DNA of 64,000 nucleotides from Ascidia mentula. Its lineage: Eukaryota > Chordata > Ascidiacea > Phlebobranchia > Ascidiidae. Location of the stretch: contig OX387204.1 of NCBI GenBank assembly GCA_947561715.1, positions 3,787,001 to 3,851,000 of the forward strand, in the 5' to 3' direction. The notes under the pieces are model-generated. The model worked only from the letters and a program-made list of their open reading frames with translations. It was not told where the DNA came from and did no database searches. Of this stretch, positions 9,790 through 21,210 are shown piece after piece; position 1 is the stretch's first letter; each line of letters starts with the position of its first letter. Position numbers and translations under genes: made by a program.

Positions 9790-11590
9790 GTTTTCGCAAG
9801 AGCGCGACGCGGAGTTGAAAACGTTGAAAGAAGAGCTTGAAAATGTCGCCTCCTCTTTTGGTGAATACAGCCTGTTTTCAATTAACCGCTTTGTTATTTC
9901 AAGCCACGCTGTGTAGTATTTGCCGCCTTCCAGTGTTTTGATATCTCACTTCTCGCTTTTTGAACGGACAGAAAGCGAAAGGGAACAGAGAGCAAGTTTG
10001 GACGAGCGCCTGACGGAATATTCAGAAACGAATAAAGCACTTCAGCGTGAAGTGGGGGAATTGAGCCACTCCAGGGATGAATTAAAAACCAACTTAAACA
10101 AAGCTGAGGTATCACAACCTGGACCCCAAATTTACCACTTTTTTGCGCTCCCTGGCTCTAATATTTTTGCACACTTTTCAAAGTTAACAAATGCATTTGG
10201 GTAAAGTCTGGCCTGTGTCTTTGAAAACTGTTTTCTAAAATTTAAATAATGTAGTGTCATGATTTTTCTAAACTTCACAGATTGAAATTGAGAAGCTAAG
10301 CAGTAAGGACTCTGATAACTCAAGCCAACTTTCATATCTGGAAGCAGAAAACAATGCACTTCACGACAGAATGTCTGAAATGGTCACAGAACTCAGCCAG
10401 TATGTCATAAAAATTTTGCAATATGCATAGCAAATTCTGTAACTATCGCTGAATAAAATATAAATTTTTGTAAATTTTGTAGACGCAAGGCAGATCTAAC
10501 TGCTGTCGAGGAAAGTGTTGATGCCATGAGACTTGATGCAGAAAAATCCAAATACTTAGCCCAAGAAAGACTCGAAAATGAGAGATCTCTGCAAACAACC
10601 ATTGATATGCTCAAACAAACAGCAGATGAAGCACAGAGTGCCAACCAGGCCAAACTGAATGAATTTACAAGGTTTGGTGAATGCTAATGTGGTTTAACTT
10701 TGCATGGCAAATATAAAATTGGTTTCTTTTTTGTAGAAGAATACTGGAAACACAGAAGAAGCTTAATCAAAGAGACAGCGACCTAAAAAGTGCAAAAGAA
10801 GACATCCAGCGTGCAAGAAGTGAATTACAAGAGAGAGACAATCTGCATCAAAAAGTTTTAACTGAACAAAAACAGCAAATAAACAAGTGAGTGTGGAATT
10901 ATTGTTGTGGTGTCCTGTTTTTGCACTAGCTAGGGTTTTCATTTTCAGGTTGCTGACAAACAACGCCCAGTTGCAAGAAAAGTTGACGACGACTGAAATT
11001 AGTTTGGAAGAACTCAGCACCAGGCCTGCACCTGAGATGGACGAGTCAGAAATAATCAGGTAATCGTTAGGTTTTGGGAAAAAAAAAACATGGAATTCTG
11101 ACACATTGAATTTAATATCAGGTGGAAATCATTGTATGAAGAATTGTTGGAAAAAGTGAAACCGTTTCAAGTGAGCGTAGTTTGTTCCACAAATAGAACA
11201 CAAATTGGAAAGTATTACACCTTCATTTTCAGAGTCAACTAGATGCATACTCGCATGAGAAGTCGATGCTTATGTGTGAGACGAGCGCTGCCCAGGCTGA
11301 ACTCTCACAACTGGGTAAAAAGTATGCTGAGCTACTCGGACACCAAAACCAGAAGCAAAAAATCAGACATGTCGTGAAAATCAAGGAGGAAAACCTGGGC
11401 CTGAAACAGGTTTGCTGACACTGTTTTGTAAAAAGCTTCCATGAAATAGTCAAAATTTGTTTAGGAAAACATGAAGTTGAAGAACCAAGTCAGTTCTTTA
11501 CAACGTCAGGTAATTGAAGGCAGAAAGACAAAGTTGGATCCCACTAAAGCATTTAACAACCAGAAAGAAAACACCAACCCTAACAAGTAG
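9790..11590 (+). CDS. HMMR: HMMR (RHAMM) homologue, C-terminal part
   Basis: Hyaluronan-mediated motility receptor is a coiled-coil protein of spindle and centrosome that binds microtubules and hyaluronan. Exons 9790-9860, 9972-10108, 10281-10399, 10483-10671, 10737-10886, 10949-11059, 11122-11170, 11233-11409 and 11465-11590 join in phase to about 375 residues ending in TAG. Nearly all of it is heptad-rich coiled coil. The identification rests on the C-terminus: KYAELLGHQNQKQKIRHVVK followed by an NxxLKxE-type segment and DPTKAFNNQKEN, which match the vertebrate HMMR end ([33 protein letters not shown]). The first exon seen begins mid-codon, so at least one upstream exon exists; I could not find a start or an N-terminal match. 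It converges on LRRC51. Confidence 0.88.
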
Positions 11591-11958
11591 TAATATCCCC
11601 CATTTAAACAGATGGGTTTATAATTTGTTATTATTGATATATTGCTTGTATTTTCTGCCTTTTATGGTGCTCTATTTCAAATGTACCCATTTTACTTGCG
11701 CCTTTTAACCTGAATTCCTTTTCATTAACTGCAAACACAAAGACAGTTAGAGAACTGGTAAAAATTATATTTGTGTTTTATTTGAGTGTGTATAAAAGTG
11801 ATTGCACTAGTTGCCAAAGCAAGCAGATAAATGGAAAAAATCAAAAATACTGCTGTTGAGGGAAATGCACTTTGCAAGCTAGGTAAAATGGTTAAACTTA
11901 TGCAATAGAAAATGCACGATGTCACAAACAAGGTTCTGCACAGTAGAGAGCTACAGAG
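11591..11958. other. Convergent 3' intergenic space
   Basis: AT-rich stretch between the stop codons of HMMR and LRRC51, presumably both 3' untranslated regions. No other feature seen. Confidence 0.6.
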
Positions 11959-13036
11959 TTAGTCGTTGGAGCGCTTTCTCTTCTTGGAGGTTTTTCTGTT
12001 CATTGCACTCCATGTCTCGGCAGTTGAGCGGTCTTGCTTGGTCACCCCACTGAAGTCCAGTGTCCTCAGAGTGGGCAACACGGATAGAACAAACTGCCTG
12101 GATAATTTATACATTTCTGGTATGGTCAACAATCACATAGGCAAATAATTTTTTTATAGGTAATATTTGACAAGTACAACAAATTTAAACTCAATACAAA
12201 TACATTCAACATTTACGAAAAGGAAAAACTTGTTATACCTGTAACCGGCCTCTGCTTCTATGGGGTTTCCATGTAGAGTGAGGTTTCGTAAATGCGGGAG
12301 AGCAGCAAGTTTTCTGACATCCTGAAGTTTCTCAATTGAGTTTCCATGCAAGTACAACACTCTGATGTTTTTGTACTTTGTTATCACCTAAGTAATACAT
12401 ATATATGTGGTTCTTAACCTATTATAGTGTAAGAGACAAATTTTGAGTCAGTAAAGAGATGCATAAGAACAGCATACATAATTAAAACCTTAAAAAAGAA
12501 ACAATAGCCTTCAAGACAAGGTAATTTAAATGTGAAACAATTATTCTATGGATAAAACTGCAGAAAAATTTCATAATAAACTGATGGGAGGCAAAAGAAT
12601 TGTGGTTGAGAATTATTGTTTTGAAACCATGCTTAGCAGCAGCCAATGTACCTCATCTATGCTGTGAACTTCATTGAAAGATATGTCCAACCAGGCGAGA
12701 TCTTCTGGTTTCTGCAACATTTCTTTAAAACTCGCTTCAATGCCCTTCCAAGTGGAAATAGAATTGTTGTTCAGACGCAGAGCATTGCAGTGAAATTTCT
12801 CAGTGGTTTCTGACAAGTGTAAGTTTGGTTGATCATGCAACTTTGCTTCTTCGGCAACTTCTGCACATGAAAATGAACATTTTAAAGCAGCCAAACCAAC
12901 AAGAATTCTAATTGTTATTACCTTCAAAGCTCAATAGGCATTTAAAGGACATATCAAGTGGTGGTCCATGACAAATCTCCGTAACACTTTCTTCGAATGC
13001 CCTATCTTCCCCGTTTGACCCGTTGGCCACTGACAT
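11959..13036 (-). CDS. LRRC51: LRRC51 leucine-rich repeat protein
   Basis: Four exons, 13036-12922, 12860-12652, 12387-12239 and 12097-11959, join in phase to 203 residues, close to the human length of about 192. Diagnostic segments are PPLDMSFKCL near the N-terminus, LRLNNNSIST, PEDLAWLDISFNEVHSID, VLYLHGNSIEKL, LTLHGNPIEAEAGYR and TLDFSGVTKQDR, each with a direct counterpart in LRRC51 (the LRR half of the LRTOMT locus). The protein has a few LRRs and a cap. Vertebrate LRRC51 is associated with ciliated tissues; its biochemical role is poorly known. The C-terminus is basic (KTSKKRKRSND). It is head-to-head with UBE3A, about 690 bases apart. Confidence 0.92.
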
Positions 13037-13725
13037 GTCCAATTAGCTGCAAAGCATTCGAAAATTTAATAGTATTTTTGGAATTTGGTTATATAAGGTA
13101 CCACTGGTAGACACTTACGATGATAAGCGGCACAGACAAACCAACATGCCTTGAAAGCTTTCCCTTACCGCCAACTTTGCAAGCTTTTGCAAAAATTAAC
13201 CGGTAACCATAACAACACGCCACCATGTGATGATTAATCTATTATGATTATTGAACACTGATGTCTATGGTCACGTAGAATATGCTACCATAGTATACTC
13301 TTAGAGTATGCTATGATGCTACCTTTTTCTGTATATTGGTTTAAATATATCTAGCATGTTGTTTAAATGAGCGAATAGTGCGAATATTGTAACTTTTTTG
13401 AAAAAGAACTATGTAGTAAACATTTTGATTTTAATGTGGTAAATGTAAAACTAATTACACGTGTTAAAATGTAGAAACAGTGTCGTATATATATATTTAT
13501 ACACCCGATGAACCCAAAATTTACTGTTCCGCTTGATTTGAAGTCAATCATGCAAAAAGGTGATTGTTGTGCATTGTGAAAAGGATTCCAAAGGTTTGTA
13601 TGTATTTATATGCTGCATCCATAGTTGAAGGCTTGCGCCCATTTACAGTTTCATGATCGATCTTATCTTGATATAAAGCACATGCAATTTATTTTAGTAC
13701 AATGTTTATTCTTATTTTCAGCAAC
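13037..13725. promoter_or_regulatory. Putative bidirectional promoter region LRRC51/UBE3A
   Basis: The two start codons face away from each other across this AT-rich space, so it should hold both promoters. It contains an imperfect hairpin at 13290-13314 (atagtatactc, three-base loop, gagtatgctat). A good acceptor (ttattttcag) ends at 13721, only four bases before the UBE3A ATG. No core promoter motif was assigned. Confidence 0.4.
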
Positions 13726-16700
13726 ATGTCTAAACGAGCTGCTGTGAAGCTGTTAATCCAACAGTACTACTTTCAACTAATTGAAGGTTGTGGCAAAGCA
13801 GATTGTTCCAATCCGGATTGTGCATCCAACTCCTCTTTCCCGAAAATTTCCGAAAATGAAGCTGCGGCCAAGGCGATCACATTGTACACAAAGAAATCCA
13901 TACTGTGTGAAAAGCATCCAAGTAAACATGCTAGAACTGAAACTGAAAAACAGGAGTCTTCAAATGTGATGGACGTTAGCGATGCTACATCAAGCAATGT
14001 AATTTTGAATTCTACTAAAGATGGGGATCCATCAGCAAGTAAGCATATTGATCATATACAAGTGCAGCCTGATTTGATTGTTGCCCATGGAAATGCTTCG
14101 ATGATACATGGAGTTTTGCCATCTGGACCTGAAACAATAAACAAACAACTAAAAAATGTTTCTGTCAGCGAAAGCAATGGTAGCCGTGTGAATGAAGTAC
14201 AAGAAAAGGAAAACCTTCACAATTACGGTAAGCTGTGATTAATGGCATCATATGCTATCTGGACTATGAATACAAAACACAACAAAGTAATAATATAGAT
14301 ACTATACTTTCATCCATCATAATCTGAAATTTTTTAGCAAGAACTAAAAATGTGTTAATTGCTACATAAAACAAGATAGAAAATTTCACAACTAATAAAA
14401 AAGCTGCATATCTGAGTATCAAAGATAAATTTTCTCAATTTAACTTGCAGAGGAGGATTATGATACGTTATACAGTTTGGAGAAACTGCTTGATCAACCA
14501 GAAAATGGAACTATGTCAAGAATTAAGAGTGCTGTGTGGAAAGTTTTTGCCAACATGGACAGCCTGAACAAGTATTTAAAGCGCCCGCAGTTGTTTTCTA
14601 ATTAAAATTGAAAGAAAAATTGTTACAAATTTTCATTGTGTTAATTATGATTTTACCAGAAAGGTCATCTGTATATTTATATTATTATGCTTGACAAAAT
14701 GTTATCTCTTATCATTTTGTCTTTCACAGCTTTGCTTTGCATAAAGAGAAAGTGAAATCCCAGGAGGCCAAAGATGAAGACAAAGACATTGATGAAACAA
14801 ATAGCATGGATACTGATTCAGCGGACAAAGAGCCCCCAATAAACAGTAAAATTATACCATGTGTTGCTACCACCTCTACAACTGCCCTACCAGGCAACCA
14901 AAACTGTCCACCCCCTACAGTAAATATGGGATCAGTTAGGGATTTATACAAAGTATGTTCGAAACATACTGAGTTGGAAACAGTTATGTACAATGCAATT
15001 TCCTTTTTAATCGAAGACACAAGGACTCAATTAATTCGTAAAAAGGACCTCTTTAAGGACAAATCAAATTATTTAAACATGTTTGTTGTTTTAATGGAAA
15101 ATCATTCTCTGCACAATCCAGAGGCTTACGCCAAGACCTTTCCATCATTTTGCAAAGTCATGTCACTTTTACCTGTCAAAGCTCAAGCCGAACTTGCTAA
15201 GTTTTGGTCAGAGTATGATGTGATACACTTTCGAAATATAGTGGAATCATTGCAGCAACTCATCACAATCAAGGTCAAGTAATATATCATATTGGCTATT
15301 AAAATATGTCAAGGTTATTTTTGAAAGAATGTGGATATTAATGCATTATCATTTATGAAACATTATTTGGTATAAAGATCAAGTATTCTTTTCAGTTTTT
15401 GCACTAGTACATTCCCCTATGTTTAATGTTGCACATTTAATCTTATTGAAAGTTTTCACAGGTCGTGACAGACTTCAGTGACGACAAAAACAAATCTGTG
15501 GAAGAGGATGACGGCATAACTTCAGCAGCTAAATGTCTCAACATTTTGTTTTATGCCTCTATCATTGGTGGTGAAATGGACAGTTGTATTGATGAGGTCG
15601 GTGCAGCTGTGGTGAAAAAATCCAGAGCCGAAGCAAAAGAAGGCAATGAAGATGACATGGATATCATAATGCATGACCCTGGTATATTGGATTTGTTTTC
15701 ATGTTCAAATGGTAGAAAATGATAAACATTGGAAGTTTTAAATCCAGATTCCAATTTGGAGTTCCAATGGGAAGACAAACTAGCCAAAGAATTGAATGTT
15801 AACAGACTGGATAGTCTTGAGCCCAAAATTCCTTCGAGTGAATTTGTAAATGAAGCTTTAAATGATACGATTCAGGTACTATATAATTCCCATTTGAGTA
15901 TGTATTGCATGCAATCAATTTTTTTGCGGGCTATTTAGCTGGCAAGTTTACCACTGGTCCCCAAGCCGCACTGATAAGACGTAACAGGTCAAAACAGTGG
16001 CCCTGTCTACAGCTCACTCAACTAATACTTATGTTCACAAACATTATTATTGAAATAAATATATACCGGTTATGTATTGTAAAGCAGTGTAGAAATTGTA
16101 CATACGCAACATAAGCCGATTGCACGTATGTACAGGATGAGTCAAAAGTACTTTTTTTGTTGACATTAGATGGATGAGGACTATGCAAATTACAAGATAA
16201 ACCAACATGGCTCAACAAAATTTTCCTTCCTTCACTACCCGTTCCTGTTAAATACAGTTAGCAAGACTGGCTGTTTATTCTATGACAATCGATTCCGTAT
16301 GACAAGGTGAGGTATTTGCTAATTGCATTGTACTAAATTTAACTGTTGTATTCAAAAATAAATATTCAAGACCAAAACTCCTAAAAATACTACGCAACAG
16401 GATGACAAATTGTTTGTCTTATGAAATTTGACTACATGTGCTTGCAAATAGGTCAATGGATTTTGTATATTGAGTGATATTTTTGCAGTGAAAGAAGAAG
16501 AACTTTTTTGACCAGTTTTGTGCAAGGATCTTTAATTCACCCCTACCTAAAAATTCACGTTCGCAGAAGTCACATCATTAATGACACGCTTGTGCAGGTT
16601 GTAATCTTTTGTACTTTCCACACTTGCAACATATGAACTTAAATCAGTATATATTTTTTTATGTAACACTACAAATAAGGTTACCATTTGCATAGACCCC

Positions 16701-19700
16701 AAAATATGCATGCTGTTTTTGGATGCTGCATTGATTAAAATTTAGATTTTTGTCACTTGACTTTATTTTAGAGGCTGTTATTAATGACGTCAGAATGGTG
16801 ACCTTTGATTCGATACATACATGATACATGATACAACCATAACTAGTGATCTGTATTTAATCTAAATATTCATGTTTATTTGGAAAAAAATAGAGCACAC
16901 AAATCAAAAATAAGCACAAATGTTAGAAATAAGTACAGTATTGCAATGCTGCCTATAACTGGTAACTGGTAGACATAAAAGTGGTCAAGTAAAATGTAAA
17001 TTACTTCATATGCATTTAATGATGTTATTTTCCTGCTTTCAGCTTGAACTAGCAGCAGAGGACAGTTCAAGTTTCAAGAAACAACTTTTTGTTGCATTTG
17101 ATGGCGAGGAGGGTGTTGATGAGGGGGGAGTCTCAAAGGAGTTCTTTCAATTGGTTGTGGAGCAGATATTCAATCCTGACAATGGTAGGCAAGCACAACT
17201 ATATATCGGACCCCCTTCTTTTGTGAAATATTTTGGTCTGTTTTGATGGCTAAACACACTCTACTGTATTTTTTTGTCGAATCCCTGTGAAAACCAGAAA
17301 CTTTCATTAACGATTACCTAAAAACCACATCGTGCTTGCATTCGCCATTGTTTCTGAACTAAGAGCATTGTTACCGAACACTGGAGGCATACAAGGCCAC
17401 CGCATGCAAAATAGTTTTTATTTGCATGTTTTTTTGATAACGTTAGCCCACATTTGATCCCTTTTGGTTGCAAATATATTCAAGCCCACATGTGTTCCAT
17501 AGCGTTACGCGATTGAAGCCAGGAAGCCACCGTTTTAAGTGACGGATTTGTGCCAACACTGGTTTTCGTATTTCGCAATGCTCAGCCACAATTTAGCTTA
17601 GTTTACACCAGAAAATCTTAGTTTACAGCGAAATTCCCAAAAAATTCGACCCATTCCCCTTTAAAAAATCCTGGATACACCTATGTACAGGGGCGTATCC
17701 AGGAATTTTTAAAGGGGGGGGTGCAAATTTGTTTAGGGAATTCCCCGATTTTCAAGTACAAACTAAGTATAAACTATTGTGGGCGAGAATTGCAAAATAC
17801 GAACGCCGGTGTTCGCGCCAATCGTCACATAAACGGTGGCTTTCTGGCTTGCGCAATTGTGTAACGCTATGGAAAGTTTAACAACTAAACTAATTGACTA
17901 TCACGCAAATAAACCGCTTGTCATTACAACGTGGCCACTGAAAAACGACGTTTCGTCCATGAACTGACGAAAAATGACACTTGTTTCGTAACAATGCAAC
18001 ATGTTTGGTAACAATGCTCCCTGTTTGGAAACAATGGCGAATGCAACACGATGCGGTTTTTAGGTCAACGTCAAAGAAAAATTCTGGTTTTCACGCGGAT
18101 TTTGACAAAAAATACAGTGGCGTTTGTTTAGTTATCAAAAAAGACCAAAATATTTCACGAAAATGGGGGGGGTCCGGACCCCTCGGACCCCCCCCCTGGA
18201 TACGCCCATGCCTATGTATATATATATATGTGCCAAACAACTGACCCTTTCAAGATTTTTTTTTTAGTTTTGTTTGTATAAAGTATTTTGCCATTTTTGA
18301 TTTAGGTACTGGAAACTGTTTCTTTTTTTTTGCCAAGCCAGTTGCGTCATTAACTGTAATCATAAAACTGCAAAAACATATGTAAACATCATGTGTACAT
18401 TTGCAGGCATGTTTATTCTGAATAATGAAACCAACCTATTTTGGTTCAATCAACACTCGTTTGAGACGCAAGTGCAGTACAAACTTATTGGAATTGTCCT
18501 CGGACTGGCTATTTACAACAGCTGCATTTTGGACATAAATTTCCCCCATTTTGTCTACAAAAAGTTGCTGGGAAGAAAGGCAACGTTTCATGATATGTCA
18601 AATTCCCATCCGGTGAGTAGGAAGTTGTTTTGTATGCCAGCATCAACTAGCAGTTACATAAGTAAGAAAAATGCCCACCAAATGCCAACCTTAATGAGAA
18701 CCACTTAAAATATTTCATGTGCATTATCTTAAACCAGTTAACAACAATGCAGTATTATTCCATGCAATGGCATGATTGGCAGAATTGCCCCACTGTGCAG
18801 GTACTTGCTTGGCGATCGCAGCTAATGTATCGCGATCATGAGGTTTGCAGGCTTGGAAAAAGTGGCTGATCCTAGGCTGCAATGCCTGGGCTACCAAGCC
18901 TGCAAACCAGTTAACAACAAGGTTTAAATTTTATGACCATTCAATCTGTTATCTAGCAATCCTACACATTAACCCCATTGTTTATACATGTTTTAAAACA
19001 AGTTTATTTACACTTTGATAGCAAAAGCATACAATAAAGTACAAAACCAAAAATAAAGTTTTTGTTTAAAGTAAATATATGCACATTTATGCCATTCATG
19101 CATAATACATAGAAAGCTCAAACATGTATTTAAACGTTTCTTGTTTACAGCTTATTTACAGGAGTTTAAATAGCCTACTGGAATATGAAGGCAATGTGGA
19201 GGAAGATATGATGATCACGTTTCAAATTGAATACAGTGATTTATTTGGTGGAAGTCTGACCCATGATTTGAAAGAAAATGCGGCAAACATTCCTGTGACA
19301 AATGAAAACCGACAAGTAAAAAAAAATTGTTGCTTTTATCTCAAACCCATTCAGGAAAATAGAAAGTTTTTTTATTGTGTACTATTAGGGTTTGAAACAT
19401 TTCTGCTGTAATAATATCAGTGTGAACTGCCGCATCATTTTGCACATGTGACTAAAAAGTTTCTTTTGTCTAACCTTGGCAGGAATATGTGGATTTGTAT
19501 ACTGAATGGCTCCTCAATACCTCAGTGGCTGAACAATTCAATGCCTTCTTGTCCGGCTTTGACCTTGTGGTTAGGGGATCCCCCCTGAAATACTTGTTTC
19601 AATATGATGAGCTTGAACTTCTAATCAGAGGGAGTGAGGTATGTTAAATACGTTTTTCTTTTTTATCAAAAAACAATTTATGCGTTATCAATTACCATGG

Positions 19701-21210
19701 CACTTTTGATGGGTATTAGGGGGAAAACTTCAGTTGTTGACCAATCTTACTTAAACGTAGTCAAACTTGCAGTTGTTGACAGATCTTACTCAAACGTAGT
19801 CAAACCCTGTCGGTCACAGGACGATAATGCAGTTGTCATCAGCAACTAAAAGGTTTAGTGCTTTCAGTTCCACAGTTTGCCTGTTTTCAACATCATGAGT
19901 TTAGTTTAAGGATTTGCCTTACTCTTTCACTTCCATGAAAATGTTTCTGTTATAACCCAATCTGGTATCGAAATAATCAAATGCACAGTTTTGGATCGTA
20001 TATTTTTTCTCTCCGACAAAGAAGTTCGTTGATAGACTTTGCATGGCAATTGGGGTAATGAGTTGAACAGCGCAAAATCTGCTGTGACTCGATTGACAAT
20101 CGATTGATTGCGTCTTGCAGTATGCAATGTCAACCTCCAGGGTGGTTTAAACTTGACTTCAAGTCGCTACTTTACGTTGATACTGTATCACTGTCATCGG
20201 TTGTATAAAATTAAACTTGGTACGACCGCTAAGCTTCCAAGAACGAAACTATATCAAATATGAAATGCTAATGTGGTTTGGGTGGTTTTACCTTCCCGAG
20301 CAGATGTACTAAAATATGTCTGCAAGCCTGTTTTAAATTTTCGGTCTTCTAGCTGTGCGTATGTCATTTTAGATTCTTAAACTATTTAATGTGCGTATAA
20401 TACAGGTCGCAAAAAGTTTTGTTTCAGTAAAAACGGGTGTTGATCCGGTTTGGTGAGTGTATTTGCTGGTGCACTAAAATGGTATTTTCTGCAACAGGAT
20501 TACAACTTCCGTGAGTTAGAAAAAACTACCGAATACGACGGCGGATTTGAGGAGAACTCGCTCACCATCAAGTATTTTTGGTCGGTGGCCCACGAACTGA
20601 GCGAAGAAGATAAGCGCAAGTTGCTGCAATTTACCACTGGGAGCGATAGAGCGCCCGTCGGAGGATTGTCCAAACTTCGTTTGGTAATTATGTGGGCAAG
20701 ATTGGGTTTTGCAAGAAATGTGGGATTTGTTGTTGTAAAAACAGAAGAAATGTTTTTTTTTGTGAATAATAAGAATAATATCAAAATACGACAATTTCAA
20801 AACGCCATTTTGAATTGTGGCGAGTACAACTGGGAGAAATGGACTGAACACTGTCATGTTGTTATTCTGTTTTTTTTTTACACATCACGGAGTAAACAAC
20901 GTACAATTAAACGCCATTAGGCCCAATTCCTTCACTCACCCGTTATAGTTCATCGGCATATATTGTTACACAAGTTACTGTAATATACAAGTTGATACCA
21001 TTTTTACGTTTTTTCGCTGCCGTATTTCATATTCACCGCTTACCCAATCTAAACCAGATTATCGCCAAGAACGGACCGGACTCTACACGGCTTCCCACCG
21101 CACATACGTGTTTCAACGTGCTGTTGTTGCCTGACTACAGGGATCTGGAGAAACTAAAAGAACGCCTTCTTAAAGCTATCAAGTACTCCAAGGGTTTTGG
21201 GATGCTTTGA
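13726..21210 (+). CDS. UBE3A: UBE3A HECT-type E3 ubiquitin ligase
   Basis: Exons: 13726-14227, 14451-14571, 14730-15273, 15462-15875, 16170-16306, 16489-16597, 17043-17184, 18407-18612, 19151-19315, 19483-19638, 20498-20683, 21058-21210. All phases agree, giving about 932-944 residues. The N-terminus is an AZUL zinc finger ([14 protein letters not shown], later LCEKHPSK) with all four zinc cysteines. The middle part matches UBE3A (PNYLNLF-like [18 protein letters not shown]). The C-terminal HECT domain has [37 protein letters not shown] and the catalytic cysteine in [10 protein letters not shown], ending KGFGML as in human. It transfers ubiquitin from an E2 through that cysteine. Oddities: TGA-TAA in frame at 15720-15725 unless 15712-15747 is a 36-base intron, and a weak donor (AAG/gtcaag) at 15274. 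Confidence 0.95.
15955..16016. repeat. Dispersed repeat fragment, copy B
   Basis: The stretch with aagccgcactgataagac and agctcact resembles the stretch at 318-372 (aagctgcactgatgagacc, then agctcac). Both lie in introns of unrelated genes, so this is a dispersed element rather than local duplication. Confidence 0.5.
17207..17685. mobile_element. Inverted partial copy of a hAT-like MITE
   Basis: This stretch is an imperfect reverse complement of 17700-18175 and ends with CCTGGATACACCTATG, an inverted-repeat terminus. Its outer terminus is missing. It begins about 22 bases after the donor site of the UBE3A exon ending at 17184. Confidence 0.75.
17688..18210. mobile_element. hAT-like MITE, apparently full length
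   Basis: About 520 bases bounded by CAGGGGCGTATCCAGG and CCTGGATACGCCCATG, which are inverted repeats of each other with one mismatch. This is the terminal style of hAT non-autonomous elements. No transposase frame is present. With the neighbouring inverted copy it forms a foldback of about 1 kb inside a UBE3A intron. Confidence 0.8.
18748..18903. mobile_element. Small insertion flanked by 17-base direct repeats
   Basis: The sequence aaaccagttaacaacaa occurs exactly at 18731-18747 and again at 18904-18920, enclosing 156 bases. A target duplication this long suggests insertion by LINE-type machinery, as for a SINE. Part of the insert can fold (aggtttgcaggcttgg at 18841 pairs with the end of the insert). 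No tRNA identity or poly(A) tail was recognised. Confidence 0.55.
19731..19806. repeat. Two-copy tandem repeat, unit about 38 bases
   Basis: cagttgttgac followed by tcttact-aaacgtagtcaaac occurs twice in a row in a UBE3A intron. Confidence 0.75.
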
